From the NCBI GenBank assembly GCA_028819195.1, contig JAPPMF010000009.1:248001-312000 (forward strand): a DNA stretch of 64,000 bases, written 5' to 3'. A program made the position numbers and the translations under genes. This stretch comes from Bin55 sp028819195. Its GTDB lineage: Bacteria > Pseudomonadota > Gammaproteobacteria > Pseudomonadales > Azotimanducaceae. Below the pieces are notes generated by a model. That model saw only the letters and a program-made list of their open reading frames with translations, was not told the origin of the DNA and did not search any database. Position 1 is the first letter of the stretch; each line of letters begins with the position of its first letter. Shown here one piece after another: positions 17,907 through 28,700 of this stretch.

Positions 17907-18329
17907 CTAGACATTTCTGCCGTGTTGCCCCTTTAGCATGAAATGTCCCGTGGAACTTGCTACGACTAAGCCGTCGGTTTTCCTGGTAGCAGTTGCATCG
18001 ATAATGACTAGATTTCTTTTTCGAGTAACCAAATTACTCACGAGTAGGACGGTTTCACCTATATCAAGTGGGCGGTGAAACCGAACACTCGCCTTAGCCG
18101 TCACGCATATGTAACCCTGTAATGAAAACAGATTAGCCATGACATCGTCGAGCAGACAAAACAGAATACCACCGTGGGTGGTAGTATCGTACCCCACATA
18201 TGATTGTGATGAAGTCCATTCACCGAAGCACTTGGAGTTGTCTTCAGACAGCCAGAATGTAACACCTAATCCACGTTCATTTGAAGGACCACAGACAAAA
18301 CATTGACTTTCCTGAAATTCTAAAGTCAT
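17907..18329 (-). CDS. Hotdog-fold thioesterase, PaaI family
   Basis: This 140-residue protein shows the single hotdog fold of acyl-CoA thioesterases. The central helix segment reads THGGILFCLLDDVM; the Asp or Asn before HGG and the Asp in the helix are the usual catalytic area. The N-terminal CFVCGPSNERGLGV stretch resembles PaaI-like proteins that open with a CxxCG element. The 5' end overlaps an alternative upstream start of the divergent Nudix gene. Substrate unknown. Confidence 0.85.
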   Translation of the reverse strand: MTLEFQESQCFVCGPSNERGLGVTFWLSEDNSKCFGEWTSSQSYVGYDTTTHGGILFCLLDDVMANLFSLQGYICVTAKASVRFHRPLDIGETVLLVSNLVTRKRNLVIIDATATRKTDGLVVASSTGHFMLKGQHGRNV

Positions 18330-18367
18330 CTCAAACCTTGAAAAAATCGAAACTGCTGAAGGATCGT

Positions 18368-18979
18368 ATGTTCACTTACTCTCTCGGTGATTTGACTATC
18401 AAACTACGCAACTTGCCGGTTCATGCCGAGTCGGAATCGAACGACAGCCAACAAGCTGCGGTGTCGTTGATTGTAGTAGAAACCGAATCAGGTTTGCAAT
18501 TACTTCTCATACAAAAAGCACAACGGAAAGGGGATCTTTGGTCCGGACAAATGGCTTTTCCGGGCGGGCATAAGGAACCTCAGGACAAAACATTACTTGA
18601 CACAGCAATCCGAGAAACCCAAGAAGAAGTTGGAATTGAACTACACCATGACACGTGTGTCGCACAGTTAACACGTTGCGCTCCCTTGAAGCGACGACTC
18701 CCGTTATTGGTAACTCCATACGTATTTGCTTCCTCGTTGATACCGTCAATTACCATGAATCATGAAGTATCGGACTATATCTGGGTATCACTTGATGTAT
18801 TGACTAACCACGATTACCTACACTTTCAGAAAGTTCAATTCGACCAAGGCGTGGTAGAAGTTCCGGGGTTTCTCTTACCATCTGGTCAGTTTATCTGGGG
18901 ATTAACCTTTCGAATAATCCGTTCATTCATTGAAATTGTTGAACGTGATACATTTTCTACTAATGATAAAATTCAATGA
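18368..18979 (+). CDS. Nudix hydrolase, CoA pyrophosphatase-like
   Basis: Nudix proteins of the NudL/YeaB type cleave CoA and its derivatives. The Nudix box starts at GGHKEPQDK and continues through AIRETQEEVGIEL, matching GX5EX7REUXEEXGU. The segment LLLIQKAQRKGDLWSGQMAFPGG upstream of the box is typical of CoA pyrophosphatases. I chose the ATG at 18368, which has AAGGA four bases before it and gives 203 residues, close to NudL. A longer frame opens at 18281 but would overlap the start of the divergent thioesterase gene. Confidence 0.85.
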   Translation: MFTYSLGDLTIKLRNLPVHAESESNDSQQAAVSLIVVETESGLQLLLIQKAQRKGDLWSGQMAFPGGHKEPQDKTLLDTAIRETQEEVGIELHHDTCVAQLTRCAPLKRRLPLLVTPYVFASSLIPSITMNHEVSDYIWVSLDVLTNHDYLHFQKVQFDQGVVEVPGFLLPSGQFIWGLTFRIIRSFIEIVERDTFSTNDKIQ

Positions 18980-18988
18980 AGTTGAATG

Positions 18989-19630
18989 TCAGGTGTGTTT
19001 CACCGACTCCTGAAAACAGACCCCAGTCCCTCCGATTCCACAATATCCACTGGGAACTTTCGCGAGATACTGCTGATGGTACGACTCTGCATAGTAGTAG
19101 TTCGTATAAGGGGTAACTTCGGTTGTAATTTTGCCCAATCTCGCTTTATCGAGTAGAGCTTGGTATTGATCGCGGGACTGCAGACAGACGCTGTGTTGTT
19201 CAGGATTAAAGCAGTAAATCGCTGAGCGATACTGAGTGCCGCGATCGTTGCCTTGGCGCATACCTTGGGTAGGGTCATGGTTTTCCCAAAATATTTGGAG
19301 TATTTTCGACAAAGTGATCTCTACCGGATCAAAGGTAATATAGACCACTTCTGTATGTCCGGTTCGTCCACTACATACGTCTTCATAAGTGGGATTTTTA
19401 GTGATTCCACCGGCGTATCCGACCGATGTGCTATAAACCTGAGGAGTCTCCCAGAAGACTCTCTCTGCTCCCCAGAAACACCCCATGCCAACAATAATAT
19501 TTTCCATGTGTTCCGGGAACGGCGGAACGATGGTACGACCATTCACAAAATGTGTGGGACTCACAATGATCTTCTCCGCACGGTCTGGTATTATCTCAGA
19601 ATCTCGCGGTAGTCGATGTTTCAGCATCAT
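18989..19630 (-). CDS. msrA: Peptide-methionine (S)-S-oxide reductase
   Basis: MsrA repairs methionine-S-sulfoxide using thioredoxin. The 213 residues match the long E. coli-type enzyme. Cys51 in GMGCFWGAE is the catalytic cysteine; the C-terminal Cys197 and Cys205 in GYCGIGGTGVC are the resolving and recycling cysteines. The conserved GYAGG, TGHTEVV and YRSAIY segments are present. The first 40 residues form the N-terminal extension seen in the enterobacterial protein. It is convergent with the Nudix gene with a 9-base gap. Confidence 0.96.
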   Translation of the reverse strand: MMLKHRLPRDSEIIPDRAEKIIVSPTHFVNGRTIVPPFPEHMENIIVGMGCFWGAERVFWETPQVYSTSVGYAGGITKNPTYEDVCSGRTGHTEVVYITFDPVEITLSKILQIFWENHDPTQGMRQGNDRGTQYRSAIYCFNPEQHSVCLQSRDQYQALLDKARLGKITTEVTPYTNYYYAESYHQQYLAKVPSGYCGIGGTGVCFQESVKHT

Positions 19631-19706
19631 AGATCTCGGTTATGTAATTCAGTTTTCATAATGTAGTTATGATATATCAGTCTTAGTGCAAGGAATAGTC
19701 ACAACA

Positions 19707-21359
19707 ATGATTAATTGGAGAATTGTCTCCAGCTTAATAGTAAGTGGTTGCGTTTGCTTCGCATTTGCGACCGACTCGCAATCAATTTCGTACGATGAAT
19801 TGCTGCTCCTCCTAGATCAGGACGAAGAAATTGACGTTGCAAATTTGACGATCGAATTAGGTGAAAGTGAATTTGACGGTTCCGATCTACTAGAACTAGC
19901 ACTATACGAATCACAGGTCAATTTATTACTACCCCAGCCATTAAAGCTTGGTCCTATAGGGTCCGCTATTTTAGACCGGTTTCAATTCAGTCTTCCTGGT
20001 CACATTGCACTACGAGAATTTTATCAACATGTCAACGAACCAAGTGCGAAGTTTCACGATGAACGGTCAGAATTAATTCGTGACTACATGCGCGGGACAG
20101 GGGATGGTGGCGCGGACCATCCATTTCGCGCGTTCACTTCTGCACAAGCCGAATTGTTCGTGTCTGAAACCGGATATCAAGTTCTTGGGTCAATGTACGA
20201 TGCGACTGAGACTCATGAGTTTGTACTACGTATTACGCAATCCAAAGAAGGTTTGGAATCCGCAGAAGTTGTATTTGACTTGAGTCCAAGTATCGAACGA
20301 TACGCGAAAATCTTGAATCTCCCACCGGATATTTCACGACAGGGTCGCCATCAACGAGTTGTTGCATGGTTAGCTCGCGAAAACGACGACGCTGCGCAAT
20401 TGAGTCTAGGCTTAGCATATTTGCGGAGGAACCAAGCGGACAGTGCAATCGGTTGGTTGACGCGCGCGGAGCAGTCAGGAAATGACTTGGCTCATGTGAT
20501 TTTGGCTAATTTGTACTTAGAACGGGTGAATGCCTATGGCGATCGAATGCGCCAGTTAAATCTTGCGCGCGATCATTTGAACGAAGCAGTTGCAGCGGGT
20601 CACACGCCTTCAATGAGACAACTGGGAGTGTTGCTTGTCCGCGGAGAATATGGAGATGAGGCAAAAGACGAAGGTGTCCTAATCCTAGAACAAGCAGTGG
20701 CGCGCAACGATACGATGGCTATGCGCCTGTTATCTTCGATTTACGTTGATAACCAGTTCGAAGGTCAAGACTTCGAAAAGGCAGCGAATCTACTTCGGGA
20801 CGCGTCGGTACTCGGTTCGAGTGAAGCCCGAATCGAGTATTACCGAGTCCTCATGGATCAAACTGCAAATCTCACGTTGACACAACAGGCGGTTGATTGG
20901 TTAGTAGAAGAAGCAGAGACAAATAATGTGAGTGCTATGGTCGAACTAGGGAATTGTCACGCACTCGGATGCCTTGCTAGACCCAACTTCCGTAAAGCGC
21001 GCCGGTGGTATCGACGAGCAGTTGAAGCAGATCCCGAGAATGCGTCTTTAATAAACTCAGTCGCGTGGACACTCGCGGTCTCGCACATAAAGAGATTGCG
21101 AGATCCGAGACTCGCTATTAAACTAATGGATGATCTCATGGAGAACGATTCCGAAGCGCGGCAGATTCCACAGTACGTTGATACTTGGGCGGCAGCGTAT
21201 GCTGCTGCTGGTAGATTCAAACGAGCAGTTGAAATTCAAACTGAAGCATTACAACTCGCTAAAAATTCCAACGTTATCTCCTCGGAAGATCTTGAGTTAA
21301 TGACTAAACATTTAACTCTCTTTGAAAAGCGAGAGTCTGTTTCTGAAGAGATTCCCTGA
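19707..21359 (+). CDS. Secreted Sel1/TPR repeat protein
   Basis: This 550-residue protein begins with a signal peptide (INWRIVSSLIVSGCVCFAFA). I chose the ATG at 19707, which has AAGGA 11 bases upstream; a GTG at 19686 would add seven residues. From about residue 220 the sequence is a series of helical repeats of Sel1/TPR type: AAQLSLGLAYLRRNQ, AHVILANLYLERVN, SMRQLGVLLVRGEYG, AMRLLSSIYVDNQ, AMVELGNCHALGC, and DTWAAAYAAAGRFKRAVEIQ. Such repeats bind proteins. The N-terminal 200 residues are unassigned. It precedes mnmH by 17 bases. Confidence 0.8.
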   Translation: MINWRIVSSLIVSGCVCFAFATDSQSISYDELLLLLDQDEEIDVANLTIELGESEFDGSDLLELALYESQVNLLLPQPLKLGPIGSAILDRFQFSLPGHIALREFYQHVNEPSAKFHDERSELIRDYMRGTGDGGADHPFRAFTSAQAELFVSETGYQVLGSMYDATETHEFVLRITQSKEGLESAEVVFDLSPSIERYAKILNLPPDISRQGRHQRVVAWLARENDDAAQLSLGLAYLRRNQADSAIGWLTRAEQSGNDLAHVILANLYLERVNAYGDRMRQLNLARDHLNEAVAAGHTPSMRQLGVLLVRGEYGDEAKDEGVLILEQAVARNDTMAMRLLSSIYVDNQFEGQDFEKAANLLRDASVLGSSEARIEYYRVLMDQTANLTLTQQAVDWLVEEAETNNVSAMVELGNCHALGCLARPNFRKARRWYRRAVEADPENASLINSVAWTLAVSHIKRLRDPRLAIKLMDDLMENDSEARQIPQYVDTWAAAYAAAGRFKRAVEIQTEALQLAKNSNVISSEDLELMTKHLTLFEKRESVSEEIP

Positions 21360-21376
21360 ATTTTCCACCGATATTC

Positions 21377-22408
21377 TTGAGTAACGATACCACCAATGAT
21401 TATCGGAGTATCGTCGTGGGGAATGTTTCGGTGATTGATGTTAGATCACCCGCAGAATTCAGTCGTGGTGCTGTTTCTAAAGCTCGTAATCTTCCAATTC
21501 TTGACGATGCAGAACGAGAACAGGTGGGAATCATTTACCGAACGAAGGGACGAGAAGCTGCAATTTCCAGAGGGCATGAATTAGTTTCAGGAGAACTTAA
21601 ACGTCGACGCATCCAATCTTGGATAGACGTTTGCGATCATGATCCAAACTCAGTTCTTTGTTGTTGGCGTGGTGGTTTACGATCGTCTATTGCCCAAAAG
21701 TGGCTCGCTGAAAATCGAAAAAACGTTCCGTGTGTTGAGGGCGGGTACAAATCACTAAGACGATATACTCAAAAAGTACTTGAATCTGTGGCTAACCGTA
21801 ATGTAGTAGTACTTGGAGGTCGTACAGGGACCGGCAAGACTGAACTGCTTCGGGAGTTTTCTAATGCAATAGATTTGGAAGATTTGGCAAGACATAGGGG
21901 ATCGGCTTTTGGTGGCCTGAACGAAGCGCAACCGATGCCTCAAAATTTCGACTTCTCGTTAGCAGCTGAATTGTTACGTACTGAATCGCAACAATTTTTG
22001 CTGATTGAGGATGAAAGCCGCATGATTGGTAAACTCCATTTACCACCCGAACTGTTCGAATCTATGGCGCTAGCACCCTTGGTGGTATTAGATGCGCCCT
22101 TGGAACAACGCATTGAGTTCACATTCAACAACTATGTCATAGGACAAGATTACGCACAATTGCGGAATAGTTTGCAACGAATTGAAAAAAGATTAGGGGG
22201 TGTAAACTACAAATCCATCAGTGAAAGCATGTCTACAGCGATAGAATCCGGTAAGGCATCTGATCATTCCAATTGGATTAAGAGGTTGTTGGAAGACTAC
22301 TACGATCCAATGTACGATTATCAACTCTCGAAAAAGCAAAATCGCATTGTTTTCCGAGGTAATACCAGAGAAGTAAGAGAATTCTTACGATCCCAATACT
22401 TTGGATAG
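21377..22408 (+). CDS. mnmH: tRNA 2-selenouridine synthase
   Basis: MnmH replaces sulfur by selenium (via geranylation) at the wobble 2-thiouridine of some tRNAs. The 343 residues carry an N-terminal rhodanese domain with the cysteine loop CCWRGGLRS (Cys95-Cys96) and a C-terminal P-loop domain (GGRTGTGKT), followed by LEDLARHRGSAFG and the EDESRMIG segment. The start is a TTG: the N-terminal NDYRSIVV aligns with the E. coli protein, so a later start would truncate the fold. No clear ribosome binding site precedes it. It implies selenophosphate synthase elsewhere in the genome. Confidence 0.92.
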   Translation: MSNDTTNDYRSIVVGNVSVIDVRSPAEFSRGAVSKARNLPILDDAEREQVGIIYRTKGREAAISRGHELVSGELKRRRIQSWIDVCDHDPNSVLCCWRGGLRSSIAQKWLAENRKNVPCVEGGYKSLRRYTQKVLESVANRNVVVLGGRTGTGKTELLREFSNAIDLEDLARHRGSAFGGLNEAQPMPQNFDFSLAAELLRTESQQFLLIEDESRMIGKLHLPPELFESMALAPLVVLDAPLEQRIEFTFNNYVIGQDYAQLRNSLQRIEKRLGGVNYKSISESMSTAIESGKASDHSNWIKRLLEDYYDPMYDYQLSKKQNRIVFRGNTREVREFLRSQYFG

Positions 22409-22444
22409 CGAGTATTCTCGAGACATACGGCCGTATGAATCTAT

Positions 22445-25400
22445 TCAAACTCGCTCTATTCCATAGGTCAGTTTATCGTCGCCTACCGTAAACTCAAACG
22501 GGTTTTCCCTTTGTTCACGCAACTCAGTTGCTAAGACTTCGGCACTAATGTACTGCTCGAACTGACAAACGACGTTTTTGATGTATTCAGACCCACCAAA
22601 ACTCAGTCTAATACGATCGGTTACCTCTAGGTCGATTTCTTTACGAGTAAGTTGTATCCGATGTACTATTTCGCGCGCTACTCCTTCGTCGATAAGATCT
22701 TGTGTTAAGTTCAAATCCAGTGCGACCGATATTTGACTATCGGTTACGACCGCGTGACTATCTTTTTCACGCCTTAGTACCAACACCTCATCCAGATTGA
22801 AAGATTCTCCATTCACTTCAAGTAAACCTGTGGCCTGAAAAGTACGAAGAACAGATGGTTCTAAATTTTCGAATTTCTGCTGGAAATCTCGCATACGTTT
22901 ACCTAAACGTTTACCAAGCGCTCTAAAGTTAGGTTTCGCATACCAATCCACGTACTTTTGTTCGTCAGTTTCGTAGTCCACAGTTTTCACATTTAGTTCT
23001 TTCTTAATGTAAGATTCCAGGTGTCGTACTTCTGCGAGTATCTGTGGGTCTTGATGAATGATCGAAAGTCGTGCCAACGGTGTTCGAAGCGAGATCTTAT
23101 TACTTTCACGTTGTTTTCTCCCCAATAGTACGATACGAAACATTTTTTGTACCCCACGCTCCAGACTTAAATCCTGTAGAGAATCATCTGGTTCTGGAAA
23201 AGGACAGAGATGCACTGACTTTCGATTGAGTTTCTTTGGAGAAAACTGAGCTAACTCCAGATATACATAGTCCGAAAGGAAAGGTGCGAAAGGTGCCATC
23301 GACACCGTTAACTCATAAATAACAGTGAATAATGTTGTATGTGCTGCAATCTTGTCATCGCCGAGTCCTTCCCCCCAAAAACGTGCTCGATTAAGGCGGA
23401 TATATCCGTTTGTCAATTCTTCGATATATTCGAACAATGCCGGAACCACGTTGTCTAATCGGTACCGTTCCATCTCGGCCGATATAGTTGTTTTCAACGT
23501 TTGTAAACGAGACAGAATCCAGCGATCCAATACACTTAAACTATTGAAATTCAAGTGATCTGAAGACCACCCGTCGATTTTCGCGTACATCTGAAAAAAT
23601 GAAAATGCACTGCGCCAAGGTAGCAACGCACGGCGAACCATATCGCGTACTCCTTGATCATCAAAGCACTGCTCTTCGCCTTTCACTAATCCCGAGTTGA
23701 TCAAGTAAAGCCGGAAGGCGTCAGCCCCATACTCATCCATGAGAGTCATTGGATCGGTGTAATTTTTTAAACTCTTGGACATTTTTTTGCCATCGGATGC
23801 TAGTACTAACCCGTTGACGATCACATTTTTGAACGGTGGTTTTTGGAAAAGCAATCCACTAATAACCAACAGTGTATAGAACCAACCACGGGTTTGGTCT
23901 AGCCCTTCGGCGATGAATTCTGCGGGGAAACCCTTAGCGAATTTGTTTTGGTTTTCGAACGGGTAATGAATTTGGGCATATGGCATAGACCCAGACTCAA
24001 ACCAACAGTCTAGCACTTCAGGAACTCGTCTGTATTCACCCTCTTCGCCAGGTTTACAAAATGTTAGAGAGTCGACATGTTCTCGATGTAAGTCATCTAA
24101 TTCGATACCCGTTAATTCCTTTAGTTCCTTTCGAGAACCGATGCAGACATAGTTGCCAGTCGATTCATTTTCCCATATGGGGATAGGTGTTCCCCAAACT
24201 CGATTGCGAGAAACACACCAATCATGCGCGTCACGCAACCAATTTCCCATACGACCATCGCGAACATGTTCGGGTACCCAATTGATCATCTGATTGAGTT
24301 CTACTAACCTGTCGCGGTGTTCTTGCACGCGCACAAACCAAGAGGGGACTAAACGGTAGATTAAAGGTGTCTGTGATCGATAACAGAATGGATAACTGTG
24401 TTCAATTGTCCTGTGATCAAATATTTGGTTGCGTTTTTTAAGATAAGAAATAATTGCTGAGTCTGCTTCCTTGACAAACTGCCCAGCAAAGTCCACAACT
24501 TCGTCGGTAAAGTAGCCATTCATCGTTACGGGACAAACAGGATAGTCAAACTCCAAAGATTGTGCAATTCGATGATCATCAATACCAAAAGCTGGTGCTT
24601 GGTGAACGATTCCGGTTCCTTCCTCAGTGTTCACATAGTCATCAGCAACGATACGAAAAGCCCCTTTTGCCGAAAATTCTGCAAAGTATGGGAAGAGCGG
24701 TTCATAGGTTTGATCAACAAGACGTGAAACTGGTACTTGGTGAATTACTTCTAAGTCGTGATATTCCTGGTAGTGAGGTAAACGATCGCTAGCTAGATAG
24801 ATTTTCGTTTGTGTACGCTGATCCTGTACCAACACATAGTTTATATTCGGACCAACACACAATGCAAGATTCGAAGGTAGAGTCCATGGCGTAGTTGTCC
24901 AAGCAAGTACAAAGGCATCTTCAGTTTTCAATTTGAATAAGACAGAAACAGATGGATCTTGAACTGTCTTATAGTTTGAACTAGCTTCAAAATTTGATAG
25001 AGGTGTTCCCAGTCCGGTTGAAACTGGCATGACTTTATTGCCGAGATATACGAGGTTTTTATCCCATAGTGACTTAAAAACCCACCAAACTGACTCCATG
25101 TAGTCAGTGTCCATGGTTTTGTAGTCGTTATCGAAATCGACCCAACGTCCCAATCGAGTTATAACGCTGCGCCATTCTTTCGAATAGCGATTGACAATAC
25201 TTCGACAGGTGTCGTTGTACTCTGCTACGCCGAGTTTTTCTACTGCTTCGTGAGCTTGCATACCGAGTTGCTGGTTGATTTCTTGCTCGATAGGTAAACC
25301 GTGACAATCCCAACCAAAATAACGTTTTACCAAACGTCCTTTCATAGTCCAGTACCTAGGAACAATGTCTTTAATGACGGATGCGAGCAGATTGCCGTGA

Positions 25401-25561
25401 TGAGGTAAACCGGTTGCAAAAGGAGGTCCGTCAAAAAACACATACGGCGAACCGTGCCGCGTGTTTTGTAGAGATTCTGCAAATGTCCTGTCAGAATTCC
25501 ACTTTGTCTGAATGTACTTTTCTATGTTTGGAAAGGATTCCATAGTCTTCTGTTTATTCAA
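22445..25561 (-). CDS. ileS: Isoleucyl-tRNA synthetase, type 2 (eukaryote-like)
   Basis: This enzyme charges tRNA-Ile. The 1038 residues and the opening GPPFATGLPHHGN, then FGWDCHGLPIE, are of the IleRS2 class rather than the E. coli class, and there is no C-terminal zinc-finger cysteine cluster. Type 2 enzymes are generally less sensitive to mupirocin. The HIGH motif reads HHGN, with Asn at the fourth position; the KMSKS motif is canonical (GKKMSKS near residue 590). The editing domain is present (WTTTPWTLPSN). It is not linked to ribF-lspA as in E. coli. A strong terminator separates it from the upstream receptor gene. Confidence 0.95.
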   Translation of the reverse strand: MNKQKTMESFPNIEKYIQTKWNSDRTFAESLQNTRHGSPYVFFDGPPFATGLPHHGNLLASVIKDIVPRYWTMKGRLVKRYFGWDCHGLPIEQEINQQLGMQAHEAVEKLGVAEYNDTCRSIVNRYSKEWRSVITRLGRWVDFDNDYKTMDTDYMESVWWVFKSLWDKNLVYLGNKVMPVSTGLGTPLSNFEASSNYKTVQDPSVSVLFKLKTEDAFVLAWTTTPWTLPSNLALCVGPNINYVLVQDQRTQTKIYLASDRLPHYQEYHDLEVIHQVPVSRLVDQTYEPLFPYFAEFSAKGAFRIVADDYVNTEEGTGIVHQAPAFGIDDHRIAQSLEFDYPVCPVTMNGYFTDEVVDFAGQFVKEADSAIISYLKKRNQIFDHRTIEHSYPFCYRSQTPLIYRLVPSWFVRVQEHRDRLVELNQMINWVPEHVRDGRMGNWLRDAHDWCVSRNRVWGTPIPIWENESTGNYVCIGSRKELKELTGIELDDLHREHVDSLTFCKPGEEGEYRRVPEVLDCWFESGSMPYAQIHYPFENQNKFAKGFPAEFIAEGLDQTRGWFYTLLVISGLLFQKPPFKNVIVNGLVLASDGKKMSKSLKNYTDPMTLMDEYGADAFRLYLINSGLVKGEEQCFDDQGVRDMVRRALLPWRSAFSFFQMYAKIDGWSSDHLNFNSLSVLDRWILSRLQTLKTTISAEMERYRLDNVVPALFEYIEELTNGYIRLNRARFWGEGLGDDKIAAHTTLFTVIYELTVSMAPFAPFLSDYVYLELAQFSPKKLNRKSVHLCPFPEPDDSLQDLSLERGVQKMFRIVLLGRKQRESNKISLRTPLARLSIIHQDPQILAEVRHLESYIKKELNVKTVDYETDEQKYVDWYAKPNFRALGKRLGKRMRDFQQKFENLEPSVLRTFQATGLLEVNGESFNLDEVLVLRREKDSHAVVTDSQISVALDLNLTQDLIDEGVAREIVHRIQLTRKEIDLEVTDRIRLSFGGSEYIKNVVCQFEQYISAEVLATELREQRENPFEFTVGDDKLTYGIERV

Positions 25562-25618
25562 GGGGAAACTAGTTTACTGAAGGTTAATTGAACGATGGCT
25601 TATATTGCTACTGTATCC

Positions 25619-25649
25619 AAAAAAATGTGCCCCTTTGAAAGGGGCACAT
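25619..25649 (-). terminator. Rho-independent terminator after the TonB-dependent receptor
   Basis: On the minus strand a perfect 12-bp stem (AAGGGGCACAT-type arm at 25638-25649, partner at 25625-25636, one base between, so the effective loop opens the A/T pairs) is followed by seven T (25625-25619). It lies 64 bases after the receptor stop codon and before ileS, so it ends the receptor transcript. Confidence 0.9.
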
Positions 25650-25712
25650 CAACATCGTTCAAGACTAAACAAAAATACTCATTTAGTCTACTTTACGCAA
25701 AAGTATTAACTA

Positions 25713-28700
25713 TTACCCACCGGTAATGTACCTCATGGTTATAGCTACGGTTCTACCACGACCATTCCATCGAGTTGGGTCGTATGGTACCGCGTTCCGT
25801 CCAAATTGACTTCGAACCGTCAACGGAGAACTACGATTAAATACGTTTTGACTACCAATTTTCAGCTGCATCTTTTCACTAAAGTCATAAGTAAAGGTTG
25901 CATCTACTGACGTATGCGATGCTACGTCAAGATGTAGGTATGAGTTAAAGTCAAAGATATCAAACTGAGCGCATCGTCCAATCTGATTTAACTTTTGGTA
26001 GTAGGTACAGTAGTGTGCGCGCTCATTAAGGTAAGGAGGAGTATAACTAGCAATCAAAGTCCCACTCATTTTGTCTTTATTCCAAAACAGATTGAGTGAA
26101 CCTCGGTAGCGGTCTTGTCCCTGTGCTGTTCCCAGATAAGACAAAGTCCAGCCTTCAAAAGGTTCTTCGAAATTTTCGTGGACTCGACTATAAGTCGCTG
26201 ATGTTCGTAGAAAACCTAGCCAATTACGACTGAATTCGTATTGCAAGCGAAGTTCTGAATTCACCTGTAAGCGTCTAAAGTTATTAAAGTGATTATACCT
26301 TAACGATATGAGATCGCCACGTTCGTTACGAACAGCTATGTTATCCGATGACAATGCTTCAGGTATCCCTGCGTACTGTCCGGTGTGCGTAATAGTCCCT
26401 TTAATGTTTATCTTGGTGTATTTAACAATTGCGGCAAACCCTTGGATAAATGATGGATTCCATCTTATCTCATATGAAGTGTTAACAGATCTTTCAGAAT
26501 CCAATTCTGGGTTCGCATACGAATACTCGTAAGGTATTTGTGGATGTAAGGTAGGCCCGTCTGGATCGTAAAGATCTAATACATCACGCCGAAACCACTC
26601 AAAACTTTCGTATGTATCAAACAATTCGGAAATGTCCGGTTGTTGAATAGCAATAGAGCGGTTCACACGAAGGTAGATATCGTCATTGTAATAGTAGGAT
26701 AGTCCGTAGGTGGGTATGGTATCGCCTTCTCGATAGAGTATTAAATCTATATCTCTTTCTCCACCAAAATTGTAAGTGTAAGTTTCAACTTCAACCCAAT
26801 CCCCCACTTCAGGAGACCAAATTTCAGCTGTTGTGATTCCGAATTGAAAACCACTTCCACCACCAATAGCACCCCATGATGAGTCGATGGAACGAGATGC
26901 CTTTAAAGTTACTTGAAGTTCTTTGCCCCACCATCCTCGATGTGTTTCGCCAAACACAGGGATCCATATTTCTGTCGGATAACTTTCGTTTCGGTATACA
27001 GGTTCCGATATACCATTCCACACAGCGTTATAGTCAAATTCGTAATCCGATAGACCGATAGTAGTAATATAGCGATTACTGTATCTGGTTGCTCGTGTGG
27101 TCTTACCAATGACGTAACTAACTCGCTCTCCCATCATCTCCCAGAGGAATCCTTTGAAGAAGATCTCCGTACTGGTAACTCTATTGGTTCCTTGTCGGCG
27201 CGAACTCTCACTCAAAAAGTGACCAAAGAAATCGCCTTGTCTCGTTCCATTGCCGAAGAAGTTGAAAGCCTCGTCGGGATCAGGACTGGAGAGTCGACGG
27301 TAGTACTCTTCGGTACCTTCGGCGTAACGTTCTCGAGTTAGCGGTAATCGGAACGCAATATTATCGGTTTGCGTACGACTTTCATTTACCCTCATTTCGA
27401 CCCAATGGTTTGGGTGAAAATCCCATCTTAAACGTAGATTCGCGCTATTTGACGACGTTTCAATTGTAGTATAAGGAGTAGGCAACAACCCGTTTTCTTG
27501 TTCTCGCCCCGGAGCGTAATAGACGTGCATAGGTCGGTTAAATGGGTTGTATGCGTTCGACCCAGGAACTACAACAGACATGAACGGAAGTGGATGCTTT
27601 TGAAACGATGTGTTCATATTTCGGAGCACTTGCAAACCGATTTCAACCGTGTCGGAAACCTCATATGTTGAGTTAATGATAAATCCATCGGCATTTAAGT
27701 GAGCGCCATTTTCATAAGGAACAGTATCCCAACCGTCGATGTGGCTGTAATCTCGGTAGTATCCACAATTAAAATCGTCGACTGTTGCATTCAATCCGCT
27801 GTGATCACTCGGTAACTGACAACTATTGAGTTTATCCGGATCTGCAAAAAAGGTTTGATCAATGTACCAATTGGAGTAATATGGTCCAGGGAATCTTACA
27901 CTTCCATTCCATTCACGGACAACACCTGGTTGACCAAGGATGAACCAGCGATAATCGAATTCAGGACCGATATGCCGAAAATCTAACGACGCGTGTCCTG
28001 CTTTGGGGTTAATAATGGGTTCGGTTTGATCTGTGGACCAAGTAATCGTTGAACGGATTCCCATGAAATTTACGCCAAGAACGATTGACCCAGTATATTT
28101 GTCACTTCCGGTAGCACTGTTTTCTTGTGTATAGGTCGTTGTGATGCCGGTGTAGTCTTTCTTCGAAATAAAGTTTACGACTCCGGCGATTGCATCTGAA
28201 CCATAAACTGCAGAACCACCATCTAGCTGAATTTCAATTCGGTCGATTGCTGCTAACGGAATCCCAAGAATATTGACGATATCCGTTTCTGATCCACCGT
28301 AGCCTGCTACACGTTGACCGTCCAGCAATACTAAAGTGTTGGCCGACCCCAAACCATGCAAATTGGCCGTGGCCAAGTCAAAGGCTCCATAAATACCGCC
28401 AGAATCTCCTGACAAATCGTCCCCTGTATTACCTATATAACTCGTTTGCGGGTTCGTGGAACTAAACTGTTGTGGAATTTTTCTGAAGAAATCATCAATT
28501 GTCGTTGCACCAGTCGCGGCGATATCTTCCGCGTCGTAGACAATCATATTAGCGGTTGTATCTGCGGTGGGCAGACGGGAACCGGTGGCGACGACTTCTT
28601 CCATGTTCTCGTCTTCGACGTTTTCGCCTTCCTCGGCTTCTGTATCTTCTTCAACTCCTTCAACTTCCGTCTCGTCTAAAGCTAAAGTAGTCTCTGATTC

